In this document: in pieces, positions 28,801-37,628 of the stretch
Numbering within the stretch: position 1 is the first letter of the stretch
Layout of the letters: every line of letters begins with the position of its first letter
Source: Leptolyngbya boryana PCC 6306
GTDB taxonomy: Bacteria > Cyanobacteriota > Cyanobacteriia > Leptolyngbyales > Leptolyngbyaceae
Assembly: GCF_000353285.1 (NCBI RefSeq)
Contig: NZ_KB731324.1
Span: forward strand, 2,498,577-2,562,576
Direction of reading: 5' to 3'
DNA length: 64,000 bases
Translations under genes and position numbers: made by a program
The notes under the pieces: model-generated
Seen by the model: the letters and a program-made list of their open reading frames with translations, nothing else
Database searches by the model: none
Told to the model about the DNA's origin: nothing

Positions 28801-29541
28801 TTACTGTGCTTGGTTTAAGTTTTTCTCTAAGGTAGCAAGATCGACTGCCCCTGAAAATGCACGACCATTCATGGCAAAGAACGGAGTACCAGAAATTCCA
28901 AGCTGTTCTGCAAGTTGAAGATCTTTTTCAATCGTGGTTTCTGCCGCTTGAGACGCGCGATCGCGATTAAACTTCGCCACATCCAACCCCAGAGTCTTGG
29001 CAATCTCTGGATAAATCGCCTCATTCAGCTGTTTCTGCTGCGCAAACAAAGCATCATGATATTGCCAGAATTTGCCCTGTTGCTGAGCCGCCCAAGCCGC
29101 TTTTGCTGCCGGTAGGGCTTGATCATGAATACTCGTCAGCGGCAAATGTTTATAAACCAGAGTGACGCGATCTTTGTACTTGTCTACAAACTGGCTCACC
29201 GTGCCTGCTGCTGCTTGGCAGTAAGGACATTGAAAATCAGAAAACTCCACCAAGACAGCCTGACCGTTGCCTTTCGTGGGAGACTGAGCGATCACCGATT
29301 TTGGATTCTGCTGGAGATCGCGGAGAAACGACTGTTGAACTTGTTGTTGTTCTTGTTGTTGTTCGCGTTGATAAGCTTGCACCGAATCCAGAATTGCCTG
29401 GGGATTTTTGCGAATCACTTGCAGGACTTGTTCTTCAAATTTTGGATCAATCTTGCTATCTGCCTGCACTGGCAAAGAGCAACTGATTAACATCAGACAC
29501 AATATAACCAAGCCCGCGAATTGTTTCAGCCTTCTCATCAC
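28801..29541 (-). CDS. DsbA-family thioredoxin-like lipoprotein
   Basis: A 246-residue thiol oxidoreductase of the DsbA/Thioredoxin_4 type. A lipobox-like LISC follows an N-terminal hydrophobic helix, so it is probably lipid-anchored in the periplasm. A Gln-rich coiled segment (about 58-80) precedes the thioredoxin fold, with CPYC in FSDFQCPYCQ (about residue 108) and the cis-Pro in ISGTPFF. It should form or shuffle disulfides in exported proteins. Downstream lies the secreted PPC-like protein, a possible client. Confidence 0.88.
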   Translation of the reverse strand: MMRRLKQFAGLVILCLMLISCSLPVQADSKIDPKFEEQVLQVIRKNPQAILDSVQAYQREQQQEQQQVQQSFLRDLQQNPKSVIAQSPTKGNGQAVLVEFSDFQCPYCQAAAGTVSQFVDKYKDRVTLVYKHLPLTSIHDQALPAAKAAWAAQQQGKFWQYHDALFAQQKQLNEAIYPEIAKTLGLDVAKFNRDRASQAAETTIEKDLQLAEQLGISGTPFFAMNGRAFSGAVDLATLEKNLNQAQ

Positions 29542-29951
29542 GATTCCGTCTCAAATCTGTCCTCGCACTATAGCTTAACTTCAGACTTCCGAGACGCATG
29601 AACCCGCAAAAGTTCGAGATTCAATGTGTCATTAGGCTCAACTTGAGTAACAATAGTAAAGGTGCGATCGCATTGGCGGTCAGGCTGTCGTGTAACTATG
29701 AGCGACGCTCGGCCTGTCAACATGTTCGTACAGGCGCTTTTCGAGACTTGAAATTCCGAATCGATTGATTTTGGTCAACTTCGGGAGTTTAACCTCATAG
29801 AGCCAATGCTAAGTGCGCAGCTTCCTATCTGTTAAAACTGGGAATCGGCTTGTTGATTAATCGGAACTGATTCGAGCTTCGGTTCCGGTGAAGTGACGAC
29901 TTCAGAGCCATTTGCACACCCCACGCAGAACACACGAGGACAAATCGCTTC
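29542..29951. other. 410-bp intergenic region upstream of RNase R
   Basis: Divergent promoter region with no ORF I can support. It contains one HIP1 site and the GAGGA ribosome-binding sequence of the RNase gene near its end. No tRNA or other RNA gene was recognised. Confidence 0.45.
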
Positions 29952-32318
29952 ATGGAATTCTCGATCGCTGAGTTACTCGCTAACTTCACAGATGATAAAT
30001 TAGTGGCTCCAAAAGCTCTCGAAAAAAAGCTGGAATGCCATGATGAACCGAGCCTAAGACGCTTACAGATCGCACTAGACGCACTCGAAAAAATCGGAGT
30101 GCTCGTGAAGGAACGGGGCAAATATCGTCGAGTGCCAGAAGAAGGCGTAGTGGAAGGAAAGTTACGCTGTTCAAGCAAGGGATTCTGCTTCGCGATTCAA
30201 GATGTCGAAGGATCAGAAGATATCTACATTCGCGAAAGCCAACTGAATCATGCTTGGAATGGCGATCGCGTTTTGGTGCGAGTGACGAAGGAAGGCAGTC
30301 GTCGTCGCAGTCCAGAAGGCGAAGTCAGATTAATTTTAGAACGGGCAAATCCCTCGGTTCTGGCACGCATTAAAAAGAGCGAAAGTGGAGAATTTCGAGC
30401 CGTTCCCCTCGACGATCGCTTATTGTTTGAACTGCAAGTCAATGAAAATGGCATCCAACTCGATAATGCGATCGATCATTTGGCACATGTGCAGGTCAAA
30501 CGCTATCCGATCGGGCAACATGCCCCCCTCGGTAAAGTCGCAAAAGTCTTAGGCGCAGATGATGACGCAGCCGATATTGATATTGTCTGCTGCAAACACG
30601 ATTTGCCGCGCGAATTTCCTGAAACGGTTTTAGCCGCAGCAAAAGAGTTGCCGACTAAATTGACCAAAGCGGAGTTGAAAAACCGCGTTGATTTACGCAA
30701 TCTGACCACGCTGACGATCAAATCTAGCGACGAAGATAGCGCCGATGATGCGATTACCTTAGAGAAGACGAAAGCAGGCGGAAACTGGCGCTTGGGCATT
30801 CATATTGCAGATGTCGCGCACTATGTTGGATCAGGAGCGCCGCTCGATCGCGAAGCTCAACGTCGAGGCGCTTCGGTCTATCTGAGTGAATTAGTCGTCC
30901 CGATGCTGCCCGAACAGATCACCGATAATCTCTGTTCGCTTCAGCCCGGAAAAGATCGACTTGCCGTTTCAGTGCTGATTACACTCGATGATCAAGGTGG
31001 CGTGCTGGAATTCGAGATTCAGCCCACAGTGATTAATGTCGATTACAAGTTGAGTTATCACCAAGCAGAAGAGATTCTCAAAGACAATCACACAGAAGAA
31101 TTGAAGCAGTTTGAGCCGATTTTTGAACTGTTGGCGCAGCTCGATAAGCTGAGTCATGCGATCAAAGACCAGCGACGACAACGAGGCGCATTTGAACTGA
31201 ACCTGCCAGAAAAAATTTATGCGCGTCCTGACGGTTCAGAATCGCCAGAAGAAACGGATAAATTTACGTTTAGCAAGTTTCACTACGATGATGAAGGCGT
31301 ATTAGGTGCAGTGGTTGTTTCTGCAACGCTCCCGATTCACTCGATGATCGTTGAACTGATGTTGCTGGCCAACCAGACCGTTGCATCTCATTTGATTGCT
31401 CTGGGAGTTCCTAGCGTTTACCGCGTGCATCCCACCCCTGATCCAGAAGAGGTGCAGGAATTGGTGAAGTTAGCAGTCAGCATGGGCATCGAACTGAAGC
31501 TAGAAAACGAAGAAGAAGTTCGCCCACAAGACTATCAGAATTTCACACATGCCTTTGCAGAATCGAATGCAGAACGAGTTTTGACTTACTTGTTGCTTTC
31601 GACCATGAAACCTGCATTCTACAGTTCTCAGCCGAAACCACATTTTGGCTTGGCATTAGAGCAAGGCTATACGCACTTTACGTCTCCCGTGCGGCGCTAT
31701 CCTGATTTGCTCGTGCATCGCGCCTTACATGCGGTCTTTGAAGCAGGACGCGATCGTCGATCTTCTCGTGTGAAAGATAGTGTTGATTTACGCCATAGCT
31801 CTTGTCATGGAGAGATCAATTGGAATGTGCTGCCGACCGATGTGCATCAAGAATTGGAAAGCCATTTCGGTGCAGTCGTTGTGCATGTGAGTGAACGCGA
31901 GAAAGTGGCTCAAGACGCAGAAAACGACCTCGAAGGCTTGAAGAAAGCCGAGTTGATGAAAGAGCGCACAGGCGAAATCTTCCACGGATTGATTACGGGT
32001 GTTCAATCATATGGATTGTTTGTCGAACTCGAAGAATTGCTCGTCGAAGGTCTCGTGCATGTGAGTTCGCTCAAAGATGATTGGTACGAGTTTCGATCGC
32101 GCCAGCAAACCCTGGTAGGACGAAAGAATCGCAAGCAGTATCGACTTGGCGATCGCATTGAAGTTCAAGTCAAGAGCGTCGATTACTACCGCCAGCAGAT
32201 TGACCTGATTGCAGTCGGCGGTGGCAGTGAGGCGACCGACGAAGAATTTGAATCCGAAGAGCGATCTGAGTTTCAACCTGAACCTGCCCTCCCCGATGAG
32301 GAGTTTAGTGAGGAATAA
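29952..32318 (+). CDS. rnr: ribonuclease R family 3'-5' exoribonuclease
   Basis: A 788-residue RNase II/R enzyme. An N-terminal winged-helix-like segment (about 1-75) and cold-shock domains (about 75-230) precede the RNB catalytic domain (about 245-600), whose TIKSSDEDSADDAITLE stretch supplies the metal-binding Asp residues. An S1 domain (about 680-755) and an acidic tail follow. It degrades structured RNA processively. Cyanobacteria commonly have one such enzyme. A terminator follows directly after the stop codon. Confidence 0.93.
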   Translation: MEFSIAELLANFTDDKLVAPKALEKKLECHDEPSLRRLQIALDALEKIGVLVKERGKYRRVPEEGVVEGKLRCSSKGFCFAIQDVEGSEDIYIRESQLNHAWNGDRVLVRVTKEGSRRRSPEGEVRLILERANPSVLARIKKSESGEFRAVPLDDRLLFELQVNENGIQLDNAIDHLAHVQVKRYPIGQHAPLGKVAKVLGADDDAADIDIVCCKHDLPREFPETVLAAAKELPTKLTKAELKNRVDLRNLTTLTIKSSDEDSADDAITLEKTKAGGNWRLGIHIADVAHYVGSGAPLDREAQRRGASVYLSELVVPMLPEQITDNLCSLQPGKDRLAVSVLITLDDQGGVLEFEIQPTVINVDYKLSYHQAEEILKDNHTEELKQFEPIFELLAQLDKLSHAIKDQRRQRGAFELNLPEKIYARPDGSESPEETDKFTFSKFHYDDEGVLGAVVVSATLPIHSMIVELMLLANQTVASHLIALGVPSVYRVHPTPDPEEVQELVKLAVSMGIELKLENEEEVRPQDYQNFTHAFAESNAERVLTYLLLSTMKPAFYSSQPKPHFGLALEQGYTHFTSPVRRYPDLLVHRALHAVFEAGRDRRSSRVKDSVDLRHSSCHGEINWNVLPTDVHQELESHFGAVVVHVSEREKVAQDAENDLEGLKKAELMKERTGEIFHGLITGVQSYGLFVELEELLVEGLVHVSSLKDDWYEFRSRQQTLVGRKNRKQYRLGDRIEVQVKSVDYYRQQIDLIAVGGGSEATDEEFESEERSEFQPEPALPDEEFSEE

Positions 32319-32324
32319 TAAGAG

Positions 32325-32348
32325 ATGCGGGCATGTCCCGCATTTTTT
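32325..32348 (+). terminator. rho-independent terminator of rnr
   Basis: ATGCGGG and CCCGCAT form a perfect 7-bp stem (loop of 5) followed at once by TTTTTT. It lies between rnr and ubiX, so ubiX probably has its own promoter or read-through. Confidence 0.85.
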
Positions 32349-32363
32349 ATTTAGGTATTCTCT

Positions 32364-32984
32364 GTGGTCAATCGTCCTATCATTCTTGGTGTTTCTGGGG
32401 CTTCAGGCTTAATTTATGCCGTCCGAGCTTTGAAGTACCTTTTGTCAGCAGATTACGCGATCGAGCTTGTCGCATCGAAAGCAACTTACATGGTGTGGCA
32501 GGAAGAAACGGGAATACGGATGCCACCAGACCCAATCCAGCAGGAGCAATTTTGGCGCGATCAAGCGGGAGTCGAAACTGCTGGAAAATTGAACTGTCAT
32601 CCTTGGGGAAATGTCGGTGCGAATATTGCCAGTGGGTCGTTTCGGACATTGGGCATGTTGGTTATGCCTTGCAGTATGAGCACCGTCGGAAAATTAGCGA
32701 CGGGGTTGAGTTCCGATTTGCTAGAACGCGCAGCCGATGTGCAGTTGAAAGAGGGACGTAAGCTAGTCATTGTGCCGAGAGAAACCCCGTTTAGTTTGAT
32801 TCATTTGCGGAATTTGACGGCTTTAGCAGAAGCAGGAGCGCGGATTGTTCCGGCAATTCCAGCTTGGTATCATCGTCCGCAGACGATCGAGGATTTAGTC
32901 GATTTTGTGGTGGCACGGGCGTTAGATCAGTTTGAGATTGATTGTGTACCACTGGAGCGGTGGAAGGAAGAGGGTGGGAAGTAG
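32364..32984 (+). CDS. ubiX: flavin prenyltransferase UbiX
   Basis: A 206-residue UbiX/Pad1 protein: ILGVSGASGLIYA nucleotide-binding start, MPCSMSTVGKLATG (about 105), and VPRETPFSLIHLRN (about 135). It attaches dimethylallyl to FMN to make prenyl-FMN, the cofactor of UbiD-type decarboxylases needed in plastoquinone-related or other pathways. The GTG start at 32364 gives the expected N-terminus. The next gene begins only a few bases after its stop. Confidence 0.95.
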   Translation: MVNRPIILGVSGASGLIYAVRALKYLLSADYAIELVASKATYMVWQEETGIRMPPDPIQQEQFWRDQAGVETAGKLNCHPWGNVGANIASGSFRTLGMLVMPCSMSTVGKLATGLSSDLLERAADVQLKEGRKLVIVPRETPFSLIHLRNLTALAEAGARIVPAIPAWYHRPQTIEDLVDFVVARALDQFEIDCVPLERWKEEGGK

Positions 32985-33005
32985 GGAGTGGGGAGTGGGG
33001 AGATT

Positions 33006-33593
33006 GTGCAAGAACAGTTAATTGTTTTCACTCGGTATCCTGAAGCGGGCAAAGCTAAAACTCGTCTCATTCCAGCACTCGGAGAAGTTGGAGCTGCTGA
33101 ACTGCATCGACAAATGACCGAAAGAACGATCGAGAAATGCCGTAGCCTCACGTGCCAGCTCTGCATTCATTTCACAGGTGGGACTTTAGAACAGATGCAA
33201 GATTGGCTTGGATATGATCTTTGCTATTACCCACAGCATTCTGGAGATTTAGGCGATCGCTTAACTCATGCATTTCAAACGGCATTTGATCAGGGTGCAA
33301 AATCAGCGATCGCGATTGGCACAGACTGTCCTAACCTCACATCCGAAATCTTAGCGCTAGCATTTTCCAATCTAAAAACTCATCCGATCACGATCGGTGG
33401 TGCAACCGATGGCGGATATTACTTGATTGGATGCAATCGGTTTGTACCTGATGTGTTTCAAAATATTCAATGGAGTACAGACATCGTATTTCAGCAAACG
33501 ATAGAAATTGTCAAACGATTGGGATTGTCGATCGCTGAACTTCCCATTTTGCACGACATCGATCGCCCCGAAGATTTGCAATATCTGACATGA
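33006..33593 (+). CDS. DUF2064 / TIGR04282-type glycosyltransferase
   Basis: A 195-residue GT-A-like nucleotidyl/glycosyl transferase. Motifs FTRYPEAGKAKTRLIPALG at the N-terminus, AIGTDCPNL and GATDGGYYLIGC (about 110-140) match the family named arsenosugar biosynthesis glycosyltransferase. I chose GTG 33006; an in-frame GTG at 32988 is possible. It overlaps the next gene by ATGA, so the two are translationally coupled. No arsenic genes are seen here, so the substrate may be another sugar. Confidence 0.88.
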   Translation: MQEQLIVFTRYPEAGKAKTRLIPALGEVGAAELHRQMTERTIEKCRSLTCQLCIHFTGGTLEQMQDWLGYDLCYYPQHSGDLGDRLTHAFQTAFDQGAKSAIAIGTDCPNLTSEILALAFSNLKTHPITIGGATDGGYYLIGCNRFVPDVFQNIQWSTDIVFQQTIEIVKRLGLSIAELPILHDIDRPEDLQYLT

Positions 33594-34267
33594 AAATCTC
33601 GATCGTCATTCCCGTTCTCAACGAAGCTCGTCACCTGCCAAACACGCTATCGATCCAAGCGACAGATATCGAAATGATTATCGTAGATGGAGGTAGTCAA
33701 GATGAAACCGTTGCCATTGCTCAATCTTTTGGGGTGAAAGTTCTCCAATCTAATCTCGGTCGTGCCACTCAAATGAACGCTGGAGCGAAGGTCGCATCGG
33801 GCGAAATTCTGCTCTTTCTCCATGCAGATACCAGGCTTCCAGATGGCTTTGATCAAATGATTCGAGACGCTTTAAAGACGGCAATTGCAGGAGCATTTCA
33901 ACTCAGCATTGATGCCCATCAACCCGGAATTCGTTGGATTGAGCAAGGCGTAAATTGGCGATCGCGTTATTTACAACTTCCTTACGGCGATCAAGCACTC
34001 TTTTTAAGAACCGAAACCTTCCACAAAATCAGCGGCTTTCCTGACCTACCCATTATGGAAGACTTTGAATTTGTCAGGACGCTGCAACAATTGGGAAAGA
34101 TTGTGATTTTGCCTAAACCTGTGATTACATCGGGACGACGCTGGCAGAAACTTGGCGTTTTCAGAACCACGATCGTCAATCAAATCGTAGTTTTTGCCTA
34201 TTTGATCGGCATTTCACCCACGCGAATTCAAGCTTGGTATCGATCCGGTCTGAGAACAATTCGCTAA
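33590..34267 (+). CDS. TIGR04283-type family 2 glycosyltransferase
   Basis: A 225-residue GT2 enzyme: SIVIPVLNEARHLP at the start, IIVDGGSQDET as the first Asp motif, FLHADTRLP as the DXD-like site (about 85) and PYGDQALF (about 130), EDFEF later. It matches the glycosyltransferase regularly paired with the DUF2064 protein. The start overlaps the upstream stop by 4 bp. Membrane association through the hydrophobic C-terminus (VVFAYLIGIS) is possible. Acceptor unknown. Confidence 0.88.
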   Translation: MKISIVIPVLNEARHLPNTLSIQATDIEMIIVDGGSQDETVAIAQSFGVKVLQSNLGRATQMNAGAKVASGEILLFLHADTRLPDGFDQMIRDALKTAIAGAFQLSIDAHQPGIRWIEQGVNWRSRYLQLPYGDQALFLRTETFHKISGFPDLPIMEDFEFVRTLQQLGKIVILPKPVITSGRRWQKLGVFRTTIVNQIVVFAYLIGISPTRIQAWYRSGLRTIR

Positions 34268-34296
34268 ACTAAGCACCAGTAGCGTTGTTTGCACCT

Positions 34297-35151
34297 ATGC
34301 CAGTTCGCAAAGATACCCTGTTTGAGCAGTACCTTGCCCCGATCGCTCGTCTCTTCATCGATGAAAAAGAGATGAAACGCCTTCACGACAGCATTGATTG
34401 GAAAGCAGGTTGCGATCGCTTGACCGATCCGAACCTGAGCTATCCCAGCTATTACAAAGACCAGAATTTTCATGGTATCGAAGGCGGCTATCTCACGATC
34501 GGTGCAGCAACCTCTTACGATCCGATAACGCAATACGCCTTACCGCCAAATGAAACCTGGGTGCGACAAGCCGCGATCGATGCGATTCAAGGCGTGCCGT
34601 CGAGAATTCTCGATCTTGGTTGCGGCACTGGCTCAACGACACTCATGCTAAAACAAGCATTTCCGACCGCAGAAGTGATTGGATTAGACCTGTCGCCCTA
34701 CATGTTAACGATCGCCGATTACAAAGCGAAACAAGCGAATTTAGACATTCAGTGGCGACATGGAAAAGCAGAAAGCACGAATTTTGCAGAGGGTTCCTTC
34801 GATCTCGTGACTGCATCGTTATTGTTCCACGAAACCCCCACGCAAATTTCCAAACGCATCTTGCAGGAATGCTTTCGATTATTGCGAACAGGTGGAGAAG
34901 TTCTGATTCTAGACGGCAGCCAGAAGACCCTGCGACAAACTGAATGGCTAACACAGATTTTTGAAGAGCCTTATATCCAAGATTTCGCAAACGACAGTAT
35001 TGAAGCATGGATGGGAGCCGCCGGATTTGAGGCAGTGCAAAGCCATGACTTCTGGTTGATCCATCAAATTACGCATGGAGTCAAACCGTTACCTCATACT
35101 GAATCTGAAAACTTCAGCGATGTTGAACAATCGGCTTGGGCGATCGCTTGA
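34297..35151 (+). CDS. class I SAM-dependent methyltransferase
   Basis: A 284-residue methyltransferase with motif I ILDLGCGTGSTT (about residue 100), motif II VIGLDLSPYML, and a post-motif FDLVTASLLFHE. The N-terminal 90 residues form a cap typical of cyanobacterial small-molecule methyltransferases. The three Cys of ArsM are not evident, so despite the neighbouring arsenosugar-type enzymes it is not an obvious arsenite methyltransferase. ATG 34297 is preferred to TTG 34285. Substrate unknown. Confidence 0.83.
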   Translation: MPVRKDTLFEQYLAPIARLFIDEKEMKRLHDSIDWKAGCDRLTDPNLSYPSYYKDQNFHGIEGGYLTIGAATSYDPITQYALPPNETWVRQAAIDAIQGVPSRILDLGCGTGSTTLMLKQAFPTAEVIGLDLSPYMLTIADYKAKQANLDIQWRHGKAESTNFAEGSFDLVTASLLFHETPTQISKRILQECFRLLRTGGEVLILDGSQKTLRQTEWLTQIFEEPYIQDFANDSIEAWMGAAGFEAVQSHDFWLIHQITHGVKPLPHTESENFSDVEQSAWAIA

Positions 35152-35198
35152 GCAAGCTTGGGTGTAAGGTAAAAGATGCGAGAATCATCTCTACGTGT

Positions 35199-35897
35199 AT
35201 GCTGAAAGCCGTTCTGTTTGATTTCAATGGAGTGATCATCAATGATGAACCACTTCACGATAAGCTTCTCGAACAAATCCTCATTGAGGAAAATCTGCGT
35301 CCTAAGTCTGGCGAATTTCGCGAATTGTGCTTGGGACGGAGCGATCGCGTGTGTATTCAAGAGTTGCTAGAACGGCGCGGACGAGTGATCACTGATGAAT
35401 ATCTCGATGAATTAGTTGCTCGTAAAGCCAAAGCTTATGTAGCGCAGATGAGTAGCTTAGAAAGGCTCCCTCTCTACTCTGGCATTGAAGATGTAATGTT
35501 CAAACTGCCCAATTGTAAGTTTGCGATCGTCAGTGGTGCTTTGCGATCTGAAATCGAGCTAGTTCTAGAACGAGCAAATTTACGATCGCGCTTCCACGTG
35601 ATTGTATCGGGCGATGATTTAACCGTGAGTAAGCCTGAACCAGATGGATATTTACTCGCGATCGAGCGCTTAAATCAGACCTTTCCTGACCTTCAATTCA
35701 CTGCAGAGAACTGTTTAGCGATCGAAGATACCTTTGCTGGAATTCAAGCAGCAAAAGCTGCAAAAATTCCAGTCGTTGGGGTGGCGAACAGCTATCCGTT
35801 TCATATGTTGCAGCGGTGTGCAAATTGGACAGTCGATTATCTGATTGATTTGGAATTCGATCGCATTCAGGAACGCTATCAAGCTGCAATGGTTTAA
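35199..35897 (+). CDS. HAD-superfamily (subfamily IA) phosphatase
   Basis: A 232-residue HAD hydrolase: the motif normally DxDGV/DxxGV reads FDFNGVIIND (about 8-17), motif II IVSGALRSE (about 110), motif III SKPEPDGYL (about 150) and IEDTFAGIQAAKAA (about 180). It resembles phosphoglycolate phosphatase / beta-phosphoglucomutase-like enzymes. The start ATG at 35199 gives the catalytic Asp at the normal place; the frame is open from 35136. Substrate not determined by sequence. Confidence 0.88.
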   Translation: MLKAVLFDFNGVIINDEPLHDKLLEQILIEENLRPKSGEFRELCLGRSDRVCIQELLERRGRVITDEYLDELVARKAKAYVAQMSSLERLPLYSGIEDVMFKLPNCKFAIVSGALRSEIELVLERANLRSRFHVIVSGDDLTVSKPEPDGYLLAIERLNQTFPDLQFTAENCLAIEDTFAGIQAAKAAKIPVVGVANSYPFHMLQRCANWTVDYLIDLEFDRIQERYQAAMV

Positions 35898-35930
35898 GGT
35901 TGATTGACTATCCCTGAAATTGTTCGGCTC

Positions 35931-37568
35931 CTAAATCGCGCAGCTTAAATCGCCTGCTCTTTGCGTAAATCGTAAATTCTCCCGATAATCGATCGGGCAA
36001 TCAATCACCGCCGGAACCTCTTGCTCTAGCGCCTCTTTCAAGGTCGGAATTAACTCCTCCGCTGATTTGATACGATAACCCTTCAATCCCATGCTCTCGG
36101 CAAATTTGACAAAATCGGGATTCCCAAACTTGATAAACGAGGAATGCCCAAAATGATTTTCCTGCTTCCACTCAATCAAGCCATAGCCCCCATCATTAAA
36201 AATGATCGTGACAAACGGAGTACCGACCCGCAGCGCTGTCTCTAACTCCTGACAGTTCATCATAAAACCGCCATCTCCCGTGACTGCTACAACCTTGCGA
36301 TCGGGATGCACCAATTTCGCCGCGATCGCACCCGGAATTGCAATCCCCATCGCTGCAAATCCATTTGAAATAATGCAAGTATTCGGACGATGACAATGAT
36401 AGTGCCGCGCCATCCACATCTTATGTGCCCCGACATCTGAGATCACGATATCTTCTGCGCCCATCACTTGCCGCAAGTCATAAATTAGCTTTTGTGGCTT
36501 AATCGGAAACTCTTGATCATCAGCATATTGCGCATAGTCACTGCGAATATCCGCCCGTAAATGCAGAGCTTGCGGTTCCGGTTTACCATCGCGATCGCAG
36601 CGATACAAAATCTCTTGCAATGAATCTGAAATATCTCCTACAACTTCCGCGATCGGCACATAGCTACTATCTACTTCAGCCGGAGTACTTCCAACATGAA
36701 TCACAGGGATCGTCCCTTCTGGATTCCATTTTTTCGGCGAATACTCGATCAGGTCATAGCCGATCGCAATCACCAAATCTGCCTGGTCAAACCCACAGCT
36801 AATATAGTCTCGCTGCTGAAGCCCTACCGCCCAGAGGGCTAAGGGATGCGGATAAGGAATCACGCCTTTTCCCATAAACGTGTTCGCGACAGGAATATTT
36901 AATCGAGTCGCAAATCGGGTGAGCATCTCACTGGCATCGCAGCGAATGGCACCATTTCCGACCAAAATTAATGGATTCTTCGCCTCATTAATGGCTGCCG
37001 CCGCCTTCTCAATACTCCGAAACGAAGCAAAGGACTTTTCAATGTTGTCAGGACGTAAGGGACTGCCCTCTACTGCCATCGCAGCAATGTTTTCAGGCAA
37101 GTCAATATGGACGGCTCCGGGCTTCTCAGTCTGAGCGATCTTGAAGGCTTTACGAACAATCTCAGCGGTATTACTCGGGCGAACAATCTGAGCATTCCAC
37201 TTGGTCACAGGCGCAAACATTGCCACCAAATCGAGATATTGATGCGATTCAATATGCATCCGATCGGTTCCCACTTGTCCCGTAATAGCGACTAAAGGAG
37301 CGCGATCGAGATTTGCATCAGCCACACCCGTCATCAAATTTGTCGCCCCTGGTCCTAACGTAGACAGGCAGACCCCCGCTCGTCCAGTCAATCGTCCATA
37401 CACGTCTGCCATGAAAGCTGCACCTTGTTCATGGCGAGTCGTGATAAACCGAATTGATGAGCCTTGTAATGCTTCTAACACATGGAGGTTTTCTTCTCCT
37501 GGCAGGCCGAAGATATATTCAACTCCTTCAGCCTCCAAACATCGAACGAGTAACTCTGCTGTATTCAC
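35931..37568 (-). CDS. ThDP enzyme, probable 2-oxoglutarate decarboxylase (acetolactate-synthase-like)
   Basis: A 545-residue thiamine-diphosphate enzyme, usually annotated as acetolactate synthase large subunit. Visible are the catalytic Glu in TTRHEQGAAFMAD, the PYR domain, a central domain, and the ThDP motif VTGDGGFMMNCQELETA (about 440). In Synechococcus PCC 7002 the homologue next to succinic semialdehyde dehydrogenase was shown to be a 2-oxoglutarate decarboxylase closing the TCA cycle. The same pairing is present here (60 bp, same strand), so this function is more likely than branched-chain synthesis. No small subunit is adjacent. Confidence 0.85.
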   Translation of the reverse strand: MNTAELLVRCLEAEGVEYIFGLPGEENLHVLEALQGSSIRFITTRHEQGAAFMADVYGRLTGRAGVCLSTLGPGATNLMTGVADANLDRAPLVAITGQVGTDRMHIESHQYLDLVAMFAPVTKWNAQIVRPSNTAEIVRKAFKIAQTEKPGAVHIDLPENIAAMAVEGSPLRPDNIEKSFASFRSIEKAAAAINEAKNPLILVGNGAIRCDASEMLTRFATRLNIPVANTFMGKGVIPYPHPLALWAVGLQQRDYISCGFDQADLVIAIGYDLIEYSPKKWNPEGTIPVIHVGSTPAEVDSSYVPIAEVVGDISDSLQEILYRCDRDGKPEPQALHLRADIRSDYAQYADDQEFPIKPQKLIYDLRQVMGAEDIVISDVGAHKMWMARHYHCHRPNTCIISNGFAAMGIAIPGAIAAKLVHPDRKVVAVTGDGGFMMNCQELETALRVGTPFVTIIFNDGGYGLIEWKQENHFGHSSFIKFGNPDFVKFAESMGLKGYRIKSAEELIPTLKEALEQEVPAVIDCPIDYRENLRFTQRAGDLSCAI

Positions 37569-37628
37569 CGATCATCCTCCTCAGTAGTTTTTGACTTGTT
37601 ATTGATAGCTCAGATTGATCGATTTAAT

